Assembly: GCA_037892935.1 (NCBI GenBank)
Contig: JAYXKI010000015.1
Coordinates: forward strand, 248,001 to 312,000
DNA length: 64,000 bases
Origin: Phlebopus portentosus
Lineage: Eukaryota > Basidiomycota > Agaricomycetes > Boletales > Boletinellaceae
Direction of reading: 5' to 3'
The position numbers and the translations under genes were made by a program. Within the stretch, counting starts at the first letter, position 1, and each line of letters starts with the position of its first letter. The notes under the pieces are model-generated. The model was not told where the DNA came from. It made no database searches and saw only the letters and a list, made by a program, of their open reading frames with translations. This document shows positions 33,084 to 45,509 of the stretch, one piece after another.

Positions 33084-33488
33084 GCCTTGGAGAGTGGTGT
33101 TATGGGACTAGTGATGGGGGTGGGTATACGGAGTAGGCCAGCCTAGGGTACTTATCTTGCGGCTGGATGCGGTGGGAAGCCTGAGATGACATCTGAGGTG
33201 GCACAGATGGTGCGTTCCGACCCGATCGTATCGACAGGTATCATGTGGACACGGCAAAATTAGCGCCGAGAAGTTCTCCCGGTCGCCAGATAGGCAGCAA
33301 GACTTTGGCAGGGAGGGAGGAGGAGAGTGAGCGGTCACCGATGAGCACAAGAGACGCTTTATATACCAGATGTCCTCCATGACTCGTGCATGACTGCCGT
33401 AACATCGCGTTTTTTGCAAGCGAGATTTTTTTTTCAAATTGGCCCACGTTTATTCCCAGGCCTCAATTTTGTCGTTCTCCCACCAACA

Positions 33489-34129
33489 CAGGACCCCCGA
33501 CAATCCCGATAGAGGTATGAGGTAAATCCGGATAAGACGGACTTGATTTGGAGGGTGGAGGCCTGAGGAAATCCGGATAAAATTGCTCCAAACTTGGCAA
33601 AAGGCATGAGGTAAGAATCTGGATAAAACAAACCGACCGGAAGGAGGCCTGAGGTAATCCGGATAACACGAGGTAATATAATTCAACTAGTAGTCATGTG
33701 GTAGTGTAACTTATAAGGCACGTGACTGCGAGGCGATGTACTCCATAAAGTAATAAATCAGGTCTCAGATGTGCAATTGAGTTTTTGAAGGGTCTTGTTA
33801 GTTCTAAAGGATACACAGGACTGTTTCGGAAAGCGAGCGTAAGCGATCTGTAAATTAGGCACAAAAAATTTACTTTATTTCACTCTAATCATCTTTATTT
33901 CATCCACTAGATTGTAATACATGTGTCTGCTACCTACAGAACAAGTTTCTTCCTTTAAAAAGGCCTTTTTTTCGTGGACCTGAGGCCGATCCGGACAATT
34001 TCACCGGCTCAGGAGGCCTGAGGCCAGAATCCGGATAATTTGAACCCTAAATTCGGAGGCCTGATGCAAATCCGGACAAAAGGCTCTCTCCACGGCATCA
34101 GGCCTCTATCAGGATTGTCGGGGGTCCTG
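33489..34129. mobile_element. Non-autonomous DNA element, 641 bp, with long TIRs and subterminal repeats
   Basis: Termini are inverted repeats of at least 27 bp: the left begins CAGGACCCCCGACAATCC and the right is its complement with one mismatch (C/T). Inside, near both ends, seven copies of a 22-28-bp motif (core GGCCTGAGG..ATCCGGATAA) lie at about 33,512, 33,557, 33,601, 33,641, 33,977, 34,011 and 34,054, all in the same orientation. Such arrays are typical of transposase binding sites. I see no clear target-site duplication (left flank CACCAA, right flank GACTAC). No coding capacity. Superfamily not determined. Confidence 0.75.
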
Positions 34130-34799
34130 GACTACCTCAGACTCTGTAGCACAGCATATACATAACTACTTACTACTGTAAAAGTACTTTCGACGGAGCC
34201 ACAAGCACCGCCACTTTGTTCCGTTTTGTTTGATGACCGCCCAGTCACGTCACTCATCATCGTGACCACCTTGGTTGCACTCGCGTGCATGTACGTGTAA
34301 GCCTCCATCCGAATACAACGACCACCGTCAGGTCTTCACCGGTTCTTCAATACATCAACACGTTGTCAGGGACACGCCTCACACGTCGGATGCACACCCA
34401 TCGTCGTCCCGCCAGAAGCAATCCTCACATCTTCACCGTCTGAAATGAGCGTTAAAGGTCCACTGGGCACCACATCCGTCCCTTTTAAGCCCTTCACGCG
34501 ACTCACCTTTCCCGAACCTCGTGCTCTATCTGTTGCAGTCGAGGACAGAGGTGTGAAGAAGCAACGACAAATGTAGGGAACGACACGTACACTAATAAAC
34601 AACGCGACCACCGGAATGGCCCAGGAACTCAGCGTACACTTGTATCTCATTGGTGTGGCATATCGTACAGCGTTGGAAGATGACCCGAGAAGGACTACGG
34701 AAGGAGACAGTGGAAAGTGTCTGAACATGAAGTACGGGGCGGGACACTTCCAGCTACCACTACTATCGTCGTAACGGGTCAACGGATCTGTCGAGCCAA
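34130..34799. other. Spacer before the plus-strand MLP1/TPR relic
   Basis: A 173-codon minus-strand frame (34,366-34,887) is present but overlaps the coiled-coil sequence of the opposite strand at one end and shows no family resemblance. Otherwise nothing. Confidence 0.4.
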
Positions 34800-37700
34800 C
34801 TGGTATAGAGAGAGAGCTTGAGGAGATCCGAACTACCTTCGAGGCATACCGAAAGGAAATGGACGTCGATGCTGTCAAGCTTCGCAAAGAGGTTCTTCAG
34901 TACCATCATGAATCCAGCCAGTCGAGTGTGGCGCTCGAAGGCTAACGCGAGGATTGAGTGAGTTTATTCTCTTTTTGTTCTCATCGGGTCAAGCTCACCA
35001 TTTGGGTCAGAGCGGCATCGCATGGCTCGGGAATATCCTGCAGGAGCGAGAAGCTCAAAATCTTCGGAAACGGAACCAACAATCGCACGATCAGTACACA
35101 CGTCTGGATATCGTATGCAACTATGCTGCCGAGGGTTTAGCCTCTGCTGATACCCAGATCGAGCGATTGCAGAACGAATGCGCCAATTTTTGTGCGAAAA
35201 AGAAGATCCGGGAGGTGCGTATCCGTTAGTTAGCTCGTCTTGTGATTCATATTAACTGGAGATATAGAATGTGCAGACTCGACTAATTGATGAGAACAAG
35301 GTTCTGTCTCTAGAGCGGTCTGGCATGACGGACTTGATTGTCAAGGTTCAGAAAACGGACAATGACATTGACAAGGCGAACGGAAGTGATGAGAAGATTT
35401 GGAAGATTTGAGTCCCAATTCCATGACCTGGAGAGCCAAAGCGTAAGTGCTCCTCTATATAGCGTTTGCTTTGGCGTAGTAGCACTCAATTTTGAATGCT
35501 CTAGTCAGGATCTTCGAACTCAGCTTTCCCGCGAGCGTGACACAGCTCGACAAATTTAATTGCAGAAGGATATCGAAGCTCAGGAACTGCGAACTAAGAT
35601 TGATCACTCCGTAAGTCAGATTCTTCTGAAAATGTCTTCTATGTCACTGAATACTATGGTAGGTGGAGAACTTGCCAAGGGCCAGAGAGTCTCTTGTTGA
35701 GGCTGAGACAAGTCGGAAACACCTACGAGAACCGGTGGATGAGCTTGTTAAGCAGGTGCAGATGAATGAAGAAAGGATTGCCATTCATGAGCGACGTACT
35801 GACACTTCACGTCCACCCGCCGGCGAGGACGGCTCAGAGCAGGAACTCAAGGTTGAAGTTGCCGTACTCCGGTAAGTTTGACCGTATTTTTGTATTCACT
35901 GGTCATTGACTTTCTTGGTACCTCTTAGGGCTGCAATGAATGTCGCCGAAGCTGATCTTGCCTCTGCACGCGGTCATGTGTAGCAGTTCCAGGCTAGTGA
36001 AGCTGCTCTGCAATGACTGTCTGCCACGCATGATGAGTATGAGGCGTCGACCGAAGCTCAGATTGCTGATCTTCATCATATCTAGGCCGAACGGAGGTGC
36101 TTGAGGAGAAACTATCATCTGTGCAGGATGAAATCACTCGACTAAGTACGCAGAACGGCGATTTCCTGCAAAGACTCGAAAAGGAACATGAAGTGTTCGC
36201 TCAGGACAGAAAGATGCTGGAGGTCACGGTTATTGATATCACCAACGCTGAGATGGGATCACGCACCGGTCAATCATCTCATGAGAACGAGATACGAGAG
36301 CAGATGCAACATGCCAAGGCGGGTCCATTATGATGTCAAGAGCATCAATGAACCTAATCTCTGTATAAAGGCTGCTGAAGAGAAATATTCTCGCGAATTG
36401 TCGCTCATACCGAGTCGATCGAGGTCGTAGACGCTTTCAAGAAGGAGCTCAGTGAGGCGCGGGCTTCTTACGTGAGAAGACGATTCAAGCTGAGACTGCT
36501 CAGGCGAACTTGGAACCAACAGCAAGAAGTTCTTTATAAGGAGATTGCAGATCTCACAGCTTGGTAAACACAGCTCTTCGTTCACATCTTCATAGATCTC
36601 TAAGCGAGAATACAGTCGCAAAGACCTTGTGGCACGAATAGTCTGCTTCACCAGCACCTGGAGTCCGTCAGCTCACAACTTCTCGTATACGTCAAGCTGC
36701 GTATTCAAACATGAACGTGCCAGAGTCGGGTGGCGGTGATGATGTGGATGGACGTATGGCGGAGAGGAAATTGTTGATCTTCAACTGGAGCTCTTTAAGC
36801 AGGAGAACGCACGGCAAAAGACATAGGTTGACCATCTCAGCCAGGTTCTTGAAGAAACACGGACGGCACTGTCATGTAAGTCTGTACCGTTCTGCTTATC
36901 CTTGCCATGCATTGTAATTCATCCAGCAGGAGCGTGAAGAAGCGGCGAAGCTATCAGTAATTCTGCTGAGCATGCCGAACTGCTGGATAGGATTGACCAG
37001 CTCAACATTCTCCGTGAAAGCAACGCGACGCTTCGTGCAGAGTGTGAAGCACAGGTTCGCAAAGCACGCCAGCTTGAGACGACGCTCAATCGCCCCCAAT
37101 CGGAATTGAAGACGCAAAGAAGACGCAAAGACTATCCGTGTTGAGCTTGATGCCAAGAATGCTCAGATTCAACGGCTTGAAACCGAGGGCCGTCAATGGA
37201 AGGAACGGAATGCTCAGCTTCTTATGAAGGCAAGTGAACTGATCCGTATTTAAAGTATTTATACTTGAAGGCTTATTGATAACGATTAGTACGATCGTAT
37301 TGGCCCGAACGACGTCCAAGCTCTCAAAGACGAGATCGAAGACTTACAGATTGATCTCTGTAAGGCCGAAGAAGAGAAGGCTGCTTATACTACCGAGAAG
37401 GATGCACGGACTAAACTTGTATGTTTGGCACACTCTCTGAACAGACGCATCGCTGCCCAATTGATCTTACAGTTTGAGGACACGCAGGTTATACACTCGC
37501 CGACTTCCGAACGAAATACTCGTCTCTAGGGCAGGAACCTCGCGACCGATCCGGGCAACTGAATCATTATATTTTCAAGTTGAAAGAGACTGTCGCTGAG
37601 CTGCGAAGGCAAGTCAAGGGCCTGTCCGACGAAAAGGAACGCCTCGCCAATCAGGTAGCCGCAGCGGCGACACCATCGGATTCAAATGTCGAGGTGGAGT

Positions 37701-38230
37701 CGTTGAGAACACAACTGGCGGTTGCCGTCCAGGAGAAAGAGACATCGGCGGAGTTACTAGCCGAATTGAGCAAAGTGGCGAAGAGTGCCTGCGATTACGA
37801 GGCTGCTTTGGTGAGTGTACTAAATTTTGATTGTCAGCGACATTTGTCCAGTCTGCTCTCCGTGAGGAAAGGGCCAAGTTATTCGCGGAGAAAGCTTCTG
37901 GACAAACCGACGTTGCAGCGGTTGAAAGCACCGATGTCGCCCAAGTTCGACAGCAGCTTGAATCTGAGAAGGTGGAGCTTACAAAGGCTCGAGACGACGC
38001 CCTCGCACGTGCGAAGAACGCGGAAGAGTGCGCTCTCAAGGCATTGCATGGAGTCAGGAATTTCCGTCTGCAGAATGTAAGTTGTTGCCTTGGTTCTTAT
38101 CTTGAAATTCTCTCATCACTGAATTAATTAGAAGTTCCAGGCGCGCATTGCTTAGAATGAAAAGCGCAAGATCGCTGATGCAGAGAAGCTTGCTATCTCG
38201 TTGATATCATTGAACTCGTTCTAGCCCTCG
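34800..38230 (+). pseudogene. Decayed partial copy of an MLP1/TPR-like nuclear-basket gene
   Basis: A long plus-strand coiled-coil coding region with many short introns (for example 35,217-35,267 and 35,442-35,504) and in-frame stops (for example TGA near 35,410 and TAG at about 35,981). The stretch at about 36,960-37,090 reads LDRIDQLNILRESNATLR and that at 37,290-37,420 YDRIGPNDVQALKDEIEDL. Both correspond to signatures I know from the MLP1/TPR family, the filament proteins of the nuclear pore basket. Both ends are missing or unrecognisable. The stops and missing ends make a functional product unlikely. The paired inverted copy is at 29,040-31,060. Confidence 0.65.
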
Positions 38231-39033
38231 TCAAGCGAGTCCGTACCTCTGTACAAAGGCTCGGATTTAGACAATGTTCTACCTAGCATGGGAAGCGAGA
38301 CACTCATACCGGGACGATATTTGCGCGCCTTACGTACCTTAGTCGACAGTCCAGCAGTCACCCGCGTGCCTCATCCAGTCGGACGGCCGATTTCAACCTT
38401 GATGCGTGATGAATCCAGTATCCGATGTAGTAGTCTGTCTGTGCTAGCGAAGGTTCAGCATGGCAATTGGTTGATGGATCATTTGGCAGTACACAATTAT
38501 ATCAATTGCTTTCTACTGAGGTGGGCGGCGGTCTCTCGAAGCTCAGGCACGAGATTTGCATGCGACGTGGCGGTAACGGGCTACTCCGCAAGTGTTTGAA
38601 GTGTTGTATTCTGAAAAATTTTGCGTGTTTCCGTGAGCAGGAGGGGGGTAGTTATGTTAAAATTGTAGTCGGGGAAACTTTTTCCTGACTCCGGAGTCCA
38701 GCGTCATAGAAAAAAAAAACCCAAGGTGTGTGCTCGAACCGGGCGTGCGCTTCCGACGACAGTCGAGAATGCAAGACGCATCTCTGGGGAGGACGTTCAG
38801 GTAGAAAGCTAAGCGTATCTCATGATTAGTTGGCGGATACACTGCAAGTACTGCGTCTACCAGACCTATCGGGATAAACAAGTATTAGTATTAGTAGTAG
38901 TATGTAGAAATTAAGTGCGACATTATGATCGACAGTATTTACCAAAAGCGCACAAGCGGCGAGTTTCAGACTCCGCCGAAATAAAAAACCTGTTGCCAGT
39001 TGCCATGCCAGTCACCAGTATCAGTCGCGTGAC

Positions 39034-39117
39034 GATTACGTAGCAGTCGTGTGGCAGTTACGTAGCGGTCACGTTGCAGTTACGTAGTGGTCACGTTGCA
39101 GTTACGTGACAGCTTCG
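39034..39117. repeat. 22-bp tandem repeat (GCAGTTACGTAGCGGTCACG-type)
   Basis: Two near-identical 22-bp units (39,054-39,075 and 39,076-39,097) are preceded by a degenerate unit and followed by a partial one. Each contains the inverted pair TTACGTA and GTCACG. It lies beside an AT-rich block. Confidence 0.7.
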
Positions 39118-39139
39118 CACCAGTAGTGTGACTAGCACT

Positions 39140-39520
39140 ACACGTTACAGCTGCTGAATTCAAAATTTTGAAGGTCCTTCCTATATTTAAAATTTTTGTA
39201 AGAATTTCTTCTGCTTGAAAACAATAAAGAGAATTACAAATTTAGACTTCTCCCTTTTCTTAAATTTTTGAATATATTCCTGAACTTCCGCTATTTTTAA
39301 TATTATATCCTACAAAATGTTATTAGTTGTATAAAATATTAATATATGTTCTTAAGCCACATAAATTTGTAAAACTCGATAGATTATGCAAGGCACAAAA
39401 ATTTGAAAAAAAGTAATCCTCAGAAACTTCTAATTCTTGATGTTTGAAAAATGAGAATCAAAAAATAATCTTTAGAATCCTATTCCCACATTTCAAATAC
39501 TTCAAATTTCTTATAATTAA
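39140..39520. other. AT-rich block
   Basis: About 380 bases of strongly AT-rich sequence with no coding frame, unlike its GC-balanced neighbours. It separates the MLP1/TPR relic from the dehydrogenase relic. Confidence 0.6.
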
Positions 39521-39579
39521 AAATGTGTTCCAAAAGATATTATTCTGCTTTCTTATTCTGGATCAAATTTCTTAAGCTA

Positions 39580-40146
39580 CAAAATAGGGATCTGCCCCCT
39601 GTGCCGTCTTCAATGCGTCCCAAACCAAAGACCTCCCCTTTACCATTCCCATCTCTTACATCTTCCGCGGTCCAAGAAAGACCAGACCGCGTGATAGGCA
39701 TGGTTCACGTGAAAGATCTTGCGTCGCTCTATCTCCTAATAGTCGATAAGATACTTCGAGTCCAGGGGTGGACAACTCCTGTATGCGACGATCCATCTTC
39801 TCGGGTATACATCGCCTCAGCGCATGAACGTACATGTGTCATGCTTTATAACGGCGTCGTCAATGCCCTCGTTGCTCGGAAAGTCCTACATGCTCGCGAC
39901 GAGTAAGCCATATCTCGCAAAGCATTAGCGGACCATCCTCACATACGATTTAACAGAAGCTCAAAGGAGCAACTCATTGATCATGATGGCGGTACATCTC
40001 CAGACAAGCATTTTTTCGCGAATCGTGCCTCCGTCGAACTTGGCTGGGAACCGCACAGGTCTGAGTGGCAGCACAACTTGGGATGGGATATAGATCGAGC
40101 ACTATATGTGCTCAAGGTCCCTCGGTCGGCTACGACTATCGCGTGA
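39580..40146 (+). pseudogene. C-terminal half of a short-chain dehydrogenase/epimerase-like protein
   Basis: The frame contains RVIGMVHVKDLASLYLL and, after a 57-bp intron (39,903-39,959), KHFFANRASVELGWEP, ending at TGA 40,144-40,146. These correspond to the C-terminal part of atypical NAD(P)-binding SDR/epimerase-like fungal proteins. The N-terminal Rossmann fold with its glycine motif is absent; AT-rich DNA lies where it should be. The intron and frame are intact, so the truncation may be recent. It is probably non-functional because the cofactor site is missing. Confidence 0.6.
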
Positions 40147-40392
40147 AATGCAGGTCCACTGATATTTTCATCTACAAGACACCTTTTGTCTCACGTCGCG
40201 GTTTAATACACTCTTGGCTGTAGCCCAATAATGATGTAGTCGCCGCATTCAGCTCTTATCATACTGTACAGGAAATACATTTGAAACCGACGCGTTTATA
40301 AAGCAATACCACACAGTAGCAACAGAGGACAGCAAAACAGAGCAAATATTTTTTATTCCATGAATTTCTTTGGGAGCGTGTCCGATCCGACT

Positions 40393-42915
40393 CTAAACGC
40401 TAAAATGTTCAACATGGAGGAAAATGCTCGGCCCACCACGCAGGACAGTCATGGGGCCCGCAATACTCGATTTCCTCAAAGCACCGCGCACGTCATCGAT
40501 AAGCGATCGAGGGCCAGAAACTAATAGAAGCAGATGGCTTCATAAGGACTATTGCAGTTGACCAGAAAACGGAAAACACTTACCGCAGACCGCCGCAGAA
40601 TCTGCGCACAATTCTATCTCATTACTCAGGACCTCTACAACAAGTGGTTTCCCGTGTTTCAGGCGAACGATGTGATTGATTGTACGGGGCGTGCCAACGT
40701 TCGCCTTATCATCTTCTGATCCTGGCGTTCCCGGGTCGAGTCTTTCCGATGGACTCGGTTGTCCAGAAGTAGCTTGAGCTTGAGCTTTGGAATGCATCTC
40801 CATGCTAGAGCGGAGCGACGGGACGCTTATTTCTGCCCGAGACTTGGATGTCCCGGTCACGAAGACATTGACTTCGACTCGAATATTTGCTGGCAAATTG
40901 TCCTGTATAGTATTCAGATCATGCGCGATGGCATCGAAGTGAACTGTTGAACAAAAGAAAGTCAGAGAAGCAATAAGCCTTACAAAGAAAGTCCCACACC
41001 TCGCTCGCGGATGTACCAAACAAACTTGACCTGTCTACAAATGGTCGAAGGAGGCCCATTCCTTGCACGCCTATAAGTCCGAATATAAGTATTCCGACTC
41101 TCCCGTAGCCGATAAACACGAACCTGATGAGATCGAGAAGCAGCGGGAATGTAAAGGAGACACCGGAGCCACCTAGTCATAGTCATGTCAGTTTTGCGTG
41201 TCCGTTAGAAATGCCAATGTTGGAACATACCCGCAATCAGAATGGCATTTGGATATGTATAAACCGCGGGAGGGTTGCCGTATGGGCCGTCCACGTATGC
41301 TGATACGGTACAGGTGCCACCTGAGCGCACTGCATGCTCGTGCAACCTTCTCGTGAAACCGGTGCGGACACGAATCATGAACTTGATCTCGAGTTGAGAG
41401 TAGTCTTCTTGGAATTTATCAGCATTATTCATACTACCGTGCCCTTCTGCACTGGAGGTCGGTTCAGAAATTGACGCGATGGTGAAGGGATGGGCTTCCG
41501 TAGACAGTCCTAAACCCCATTTCGCAACTGATGGCACAGATAGGTATGCGCTCTGTCCTGGACGCCACCCAAGTCTGATTGAGGAACAGGAAGAACCAGA
41601 GACGCGCAAAGAAACTCCAACGGTATCCGCAGACAACGCGACAAGTTTTGCTGGCAAGGTAAGATAACGGATGCGTAGTGCGCGTGCGAGGCGCAAAAAG
41701 CGATCCAGGGCCCAAAAGATACAAGCGACCCATACATACGGGAGAAACCTTGGAATGGGTAAGAAATCCGATGCAAATCACTGCCGAAATCAGAGATGCA
41801 AACTTACTGTCTTGCGTTTGTAACGTGGATCCCTGCCGAAACGAGGAAGATTCTAGACAGTCTCAGCTAAAGATGAGTTCTATGCGTGATGAACGGAAGA
41901 CATACATAGAAATGATGATATGACTAGCCATGAAGAACTCATAAGCAAGGTCCCGAAGCTGCCGTGTGCCCAGAAAGACCATGAGAGTCAAGCATGTATT
42001 CGCGACTATACCAGACCGCACCCATCCCCACTGAAGAGAGTCATCTCCTGTGAACCTATGGGAGCAATGAGTAATGTTCACAGAGAAATCAGACTACCTA
42101 CCCTAGCTTCCACTTTGGAATGTTACGTTCAGTCAACCTTGTTCATACAGAAATGACTGATATGCTCACCCTTCCAAACATATGAACCCATATAAGAATT
42201 AAAATTGTCCGCGAGAATGCTCGGTGGAAGACGTTGAGCTTCTCATAGCTTATCCCTGTCAGCACTATGTGCGAAGGAATGCGTCATTCAGAATCGCCAT
42301 GCCTCCATGCATAAAAGTCAAGCACATACGGGAAACGATGTTGTTCTTGCCCGAAAGAGCCAGAATTAAGGCAAGCTGACTAATAGCAAGTACTGCTGCA
42401 CGATTCGCCCAGTACTGAGGGTCCAAAATTCCAGCGACGTTATGGGCTAATAAGAGACGTTAGTACTAGTTAGTCGAGAAAGAAGAGCGCGTCATACTGT
42501 TCAGAAACTCAAAGAGCAGTATCGCCAAAAGATGGCAGGTACAGATAAGGACTTCTATGAACGTGAATTGCACTCCTGGAGCAAACGGAATGGAGACTCT
42601 GCACGCAGCCACTCGCACAGAGTTGATCGCCGCATATGGGAGACGCCTGAGGCTGACGTGCCCACGTCGTTGATGAAGAACCCCGTCCTCTTCTCTTTCC
42701 GACCTGGGGGATCCCTTATAGCCTATCGACCTCAGAGAGATGTTCGCATAGATGATGGAAGCGATGTTTGAGAGCGTAAACACGAATATAAAGCACAGGA
42801 AGAGATAAACGACATATTCTGGGTATTTCGCCGCACGGAGCTTGCGCAAAGTCTTATCGAGGTCAGTGTCTTTGATCTGAAGAGCATGAGGAGCAGTTTC
42901 CTCAAGAGAAATCAT
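40393..42915 (-). CDS. Ferric reductase-like transmembrane oxidoreductase (FRE family), 650 residues
   Basis: Moves electrons from NADPH via FAD and two hemes across a membrane, typically to reduce extracellular ferric or cupric ions. Eleven exons (42,915-42,498; 42,446-42,330; 42,255-42,170; 42,112-42,102; 42,055-41,906; 41,852-41,808; 41,748-41,231; 41,172-41,124; 41,070-41,000; 40,943-40,584; 40,520-40,393) sum to exactly 651 codons. About seven membrane spans. Heme-ligand histidines occur in KLNVFHRAF, LIWVHMF, FMASHIII and SAGIHVTN. The FAD motif HPFTIAS is followed by the NAD-binding glycines AGGSGVSF. The usual Cys-Gly-Pro near the C-terminus is SGP here. Exon 4 is an 11-nt microexon encoding WKLG. 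Start: first ATG of the open frame. Confidence 0.9.
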
Positions 42916-44754
42916 ACTGAAGCACAGTCTCCTTAAGCAGAGGGTAACTGTTCTGGTCACCGCCTTTTAAGACAAACCTGAGAAACGGATACACACATGG
43001 CACTCGCTTTTCGAGGGTCCGGTTATTTTGGGAGCGCGAATAGGGAATTCCGCCTTGTCCGCCCTCGACCCTCCAAGGGCGAACGACAGTTGTCATTGAC
43101 CAATCGAAGCAGTCATGATATGAAAGAATGAGGGCAGTCCGGTGCCCGCCAACCCGGTTTTATGTCACCTCCAGATGGCGAGTCGAGCATGCATGAATGC
43201 TTAAGCGAAAGAAGTTGGAATCCGCCGGGCTAGAACGCGCCACCCGGCGAACAGATCCAGGAGAGTAGGACCATTGGACAGAGAATCAGATAAGATCGAA
43301 GCGTGTTTATTATAAGAATCTTATCAGATTCGGGTCCAATAGATAAGCATAACTGACCCAGCTCCGGTCAATGGATACGTCAATCACGATTCTGAGCAGA
43401 ACGAACTGAATGACCAGTGAACTATCCGAGTCTGGGACAAAATCACGGTCGGCCCTTCCATTGAAGGGCTAATCGAGAACAATAGGGTCAGTACTAGCGG
43501 CGCTGACAAATGTCGCGAAGAAGCAGAGGGTGTTGTACAGATCCGCTTCCGCCATGCGATCGTCCGTTTGAGGACAAAATATGTTAGATCTGCTTCTTTG
43601 AGGAGCAAGGATGCGAGGAGCTCCAAGTTAAACTTCACGGAGAACGATAGGAATTAATACCGTAGACAGTCTGAAATATGATCACAAGTTGCGTGTGATT
43701 TATTTTACATCACTTGCAGGAATAGAAAGAAGAGAAGTTTCGTCCGCACCATAATTTTAAAATAGACACATTGCTTTGTAGATAGGCGGACTTCTCGGGA
43801 ATGCCGCAAGCATGAGGTCCAGAAAAAGACATATCGGGCCGTAACAAACATGGATGCATTTGCCATTACAACCTGCGACCGTTGACAACTGTCCGGATGG
43901 TGGCACAGAGCACTCACAGAGCAGATGCTTCTGTGTCCATTTAGGTTTCTTCGGGTTCGGACCCAATATGGCGAAGCAATGGTGAACGGGGCCCCGGTTC
44001 TGCTCATTGAAGTGAAGATTAGTAAAGGCGCGCACCTTCCTCGACAAATACCTAGCTCGTGTAGTTGCAACTCGCCTGCGTGTTCATTCTCATTCATTGA
44101 ACATATTTCAGACCAATGGCATGAATAGCGCTGATGATGGAGGGACACTAGAAGGGCGATATCTAGGGAGATAAGCAACGCCCGAACGACAGCTGACCTT
44201 ACGAGCACATGCAACAGTTACAACGTCTACTGTAGGGTCTGAGGAATCAGACTTCCCGCCTTTACAGATTCCGGGCTTCTGGCCCATTAGATCGAGGCAG
44301 TGTACTGTACATAGTCGTGTCGGCATTTTACGGAGACGAGCCCGAGTGTAGGTCACGTGATTAATTAAGCACCAGGGCGGCCGAACTGCCGATGCCGATC
44401 CAAAGCAGTCCCGAAAGTATTAATTACTATAAGAGCAAATGTTCTCCCAGGCAGGAGTTGCAGGACGGAGATAGAACGGAGTGTCTAGTGAATGGTAAAT
44501 AGCCGTGACCATATAAGAACTATTAATGGCGATAATATGAATACCAAGTAACAACCAGATCTATGCAACAAGTGTATGTACGGAGCAACTTGAAGTGTAT
44601 TAGTCAAGAAATAACGAATAATGAGATGCGGAGGGAATTCGAGAGCAAATTCTTCTATCGCTACAGTGAGGGTACCAAAGCAAGGACTCCTTGTGTACAT
44701 TCAATAATCTATGGTGAGTGGTGATTTATAATGTCATGCGGGTCAATGAGACGT
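42916..44754. other. Intergenic, no supported gene
   Basis: Minus-strand frames at 43,705-44,214 and 44,108-44,356 have no recognisable domain. The start region of the ferric reductase lies at the left edge. A divergent or degraded gene cannot be excluded. Confidence 0.4.
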
Positions 44755-45501
44755 TTACTCTAGGCGGCGACCGCTAAGGAGAAGAGTTATTGCGGCTATG
44801 CAAGGCTCGAGAAGTCCAAGAGATAGAGCTTGATCGCTCATCTCAAGGTTCACCAGGTTTCTATGTTTGGTTGCTACAACAAGCGGGGTCGATCCCGGAG
44901 CTTGAGAATAAAGCTGTTTTCTCGTATTCAGTCATCTTCAAACATGACGAAGCGCTACACATACAAGAAGAGCGTCGCCGTTAGGACACCACACGAATCT
45001 TGATCCTCGAACGTCCATACGCCTAAAAGGTCTACAAGCAATATTATAAGTCAAAACAGTTGCAAATTCTATGTAATTGGTATACCTTCCCAAGTTTTGG
45101 TCTACGCTGAGTTTAAGCCAGTCTCCCGCCGAGCACTTGACGACGCTGCTCCGAACTTCGACTCGCGGAAGTCCGTTCGTCCATTCGATTAAAGCAATGC
45201 TGCGTCCCTCAGCGTCCGTAAATGTGGTATATCCGGCAAGTCGCTCGTCTGTCGAGATGCGTACCAGCTGATGCACAGTTCCGTCACGATGAGGTCCAAC
45301 GACAATTGAATTCAATATCGTCGGGTTTGGATTCGTGAACTGGAAATGCGTAGCTCCATTCTTAGCAGATCCTGCTGCAGCCGGTGCCGTGGACATAGGT
45401 AAAGCACCATAGATGGAGGGTGGATTTATCCTCTGGTCACCGTTGAGTCCAAAAGATGAAGACCATCCTCCCTGGATAAACGGATTACTGTGAGTAGACA
45501 T
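44755..45501 (-). CDS. DUF6593-domain protein, 213 residues
   Basis: Exons 45,501-45,086, 45,031-44,965 and 44,913-44,755, with introns of 54 and 51 bp, total 214 codons with stop. The start is ATG giving MSTHSNPFIQGGW. The core has the pattern I associate with DUF6593: FQFTNPNPTILNS, a TTFTDAEGRSIALIEW strand pair, the R-M region FRRMDVRGSRFVW and a hydrophobic C-terminus ending in SGRRLE. This family is abundant in Agaricomycetes and has no known function. The first intron is 54 nt with no in-frame stop, so unspliced RNA would also be translatable. Confidence 0.8.
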
Positions 45502-45509
45502 CGAGTAGT

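Noticed and set aside
34366..34887. 173-codon minus-strand frame
   Set aside because: It overlaps plus-strand coiled-coil coding sequence and has no recognisable domain.
38730..38760. GCTCGAACC resembling a tRNA T-loop
   Set aside because: The flanking bases do not form the T stem, and no anticodon or acceptor arm can be drawn.
43705..44214. Minus-strand frame containing APFTIAS, resembling the FAD motif of ferric reductases
   Set aside because: Only seven residues match, the flanks have no hydrophobic spans or NAD motif, and a complete gene lies nearby. The match is probably chance.
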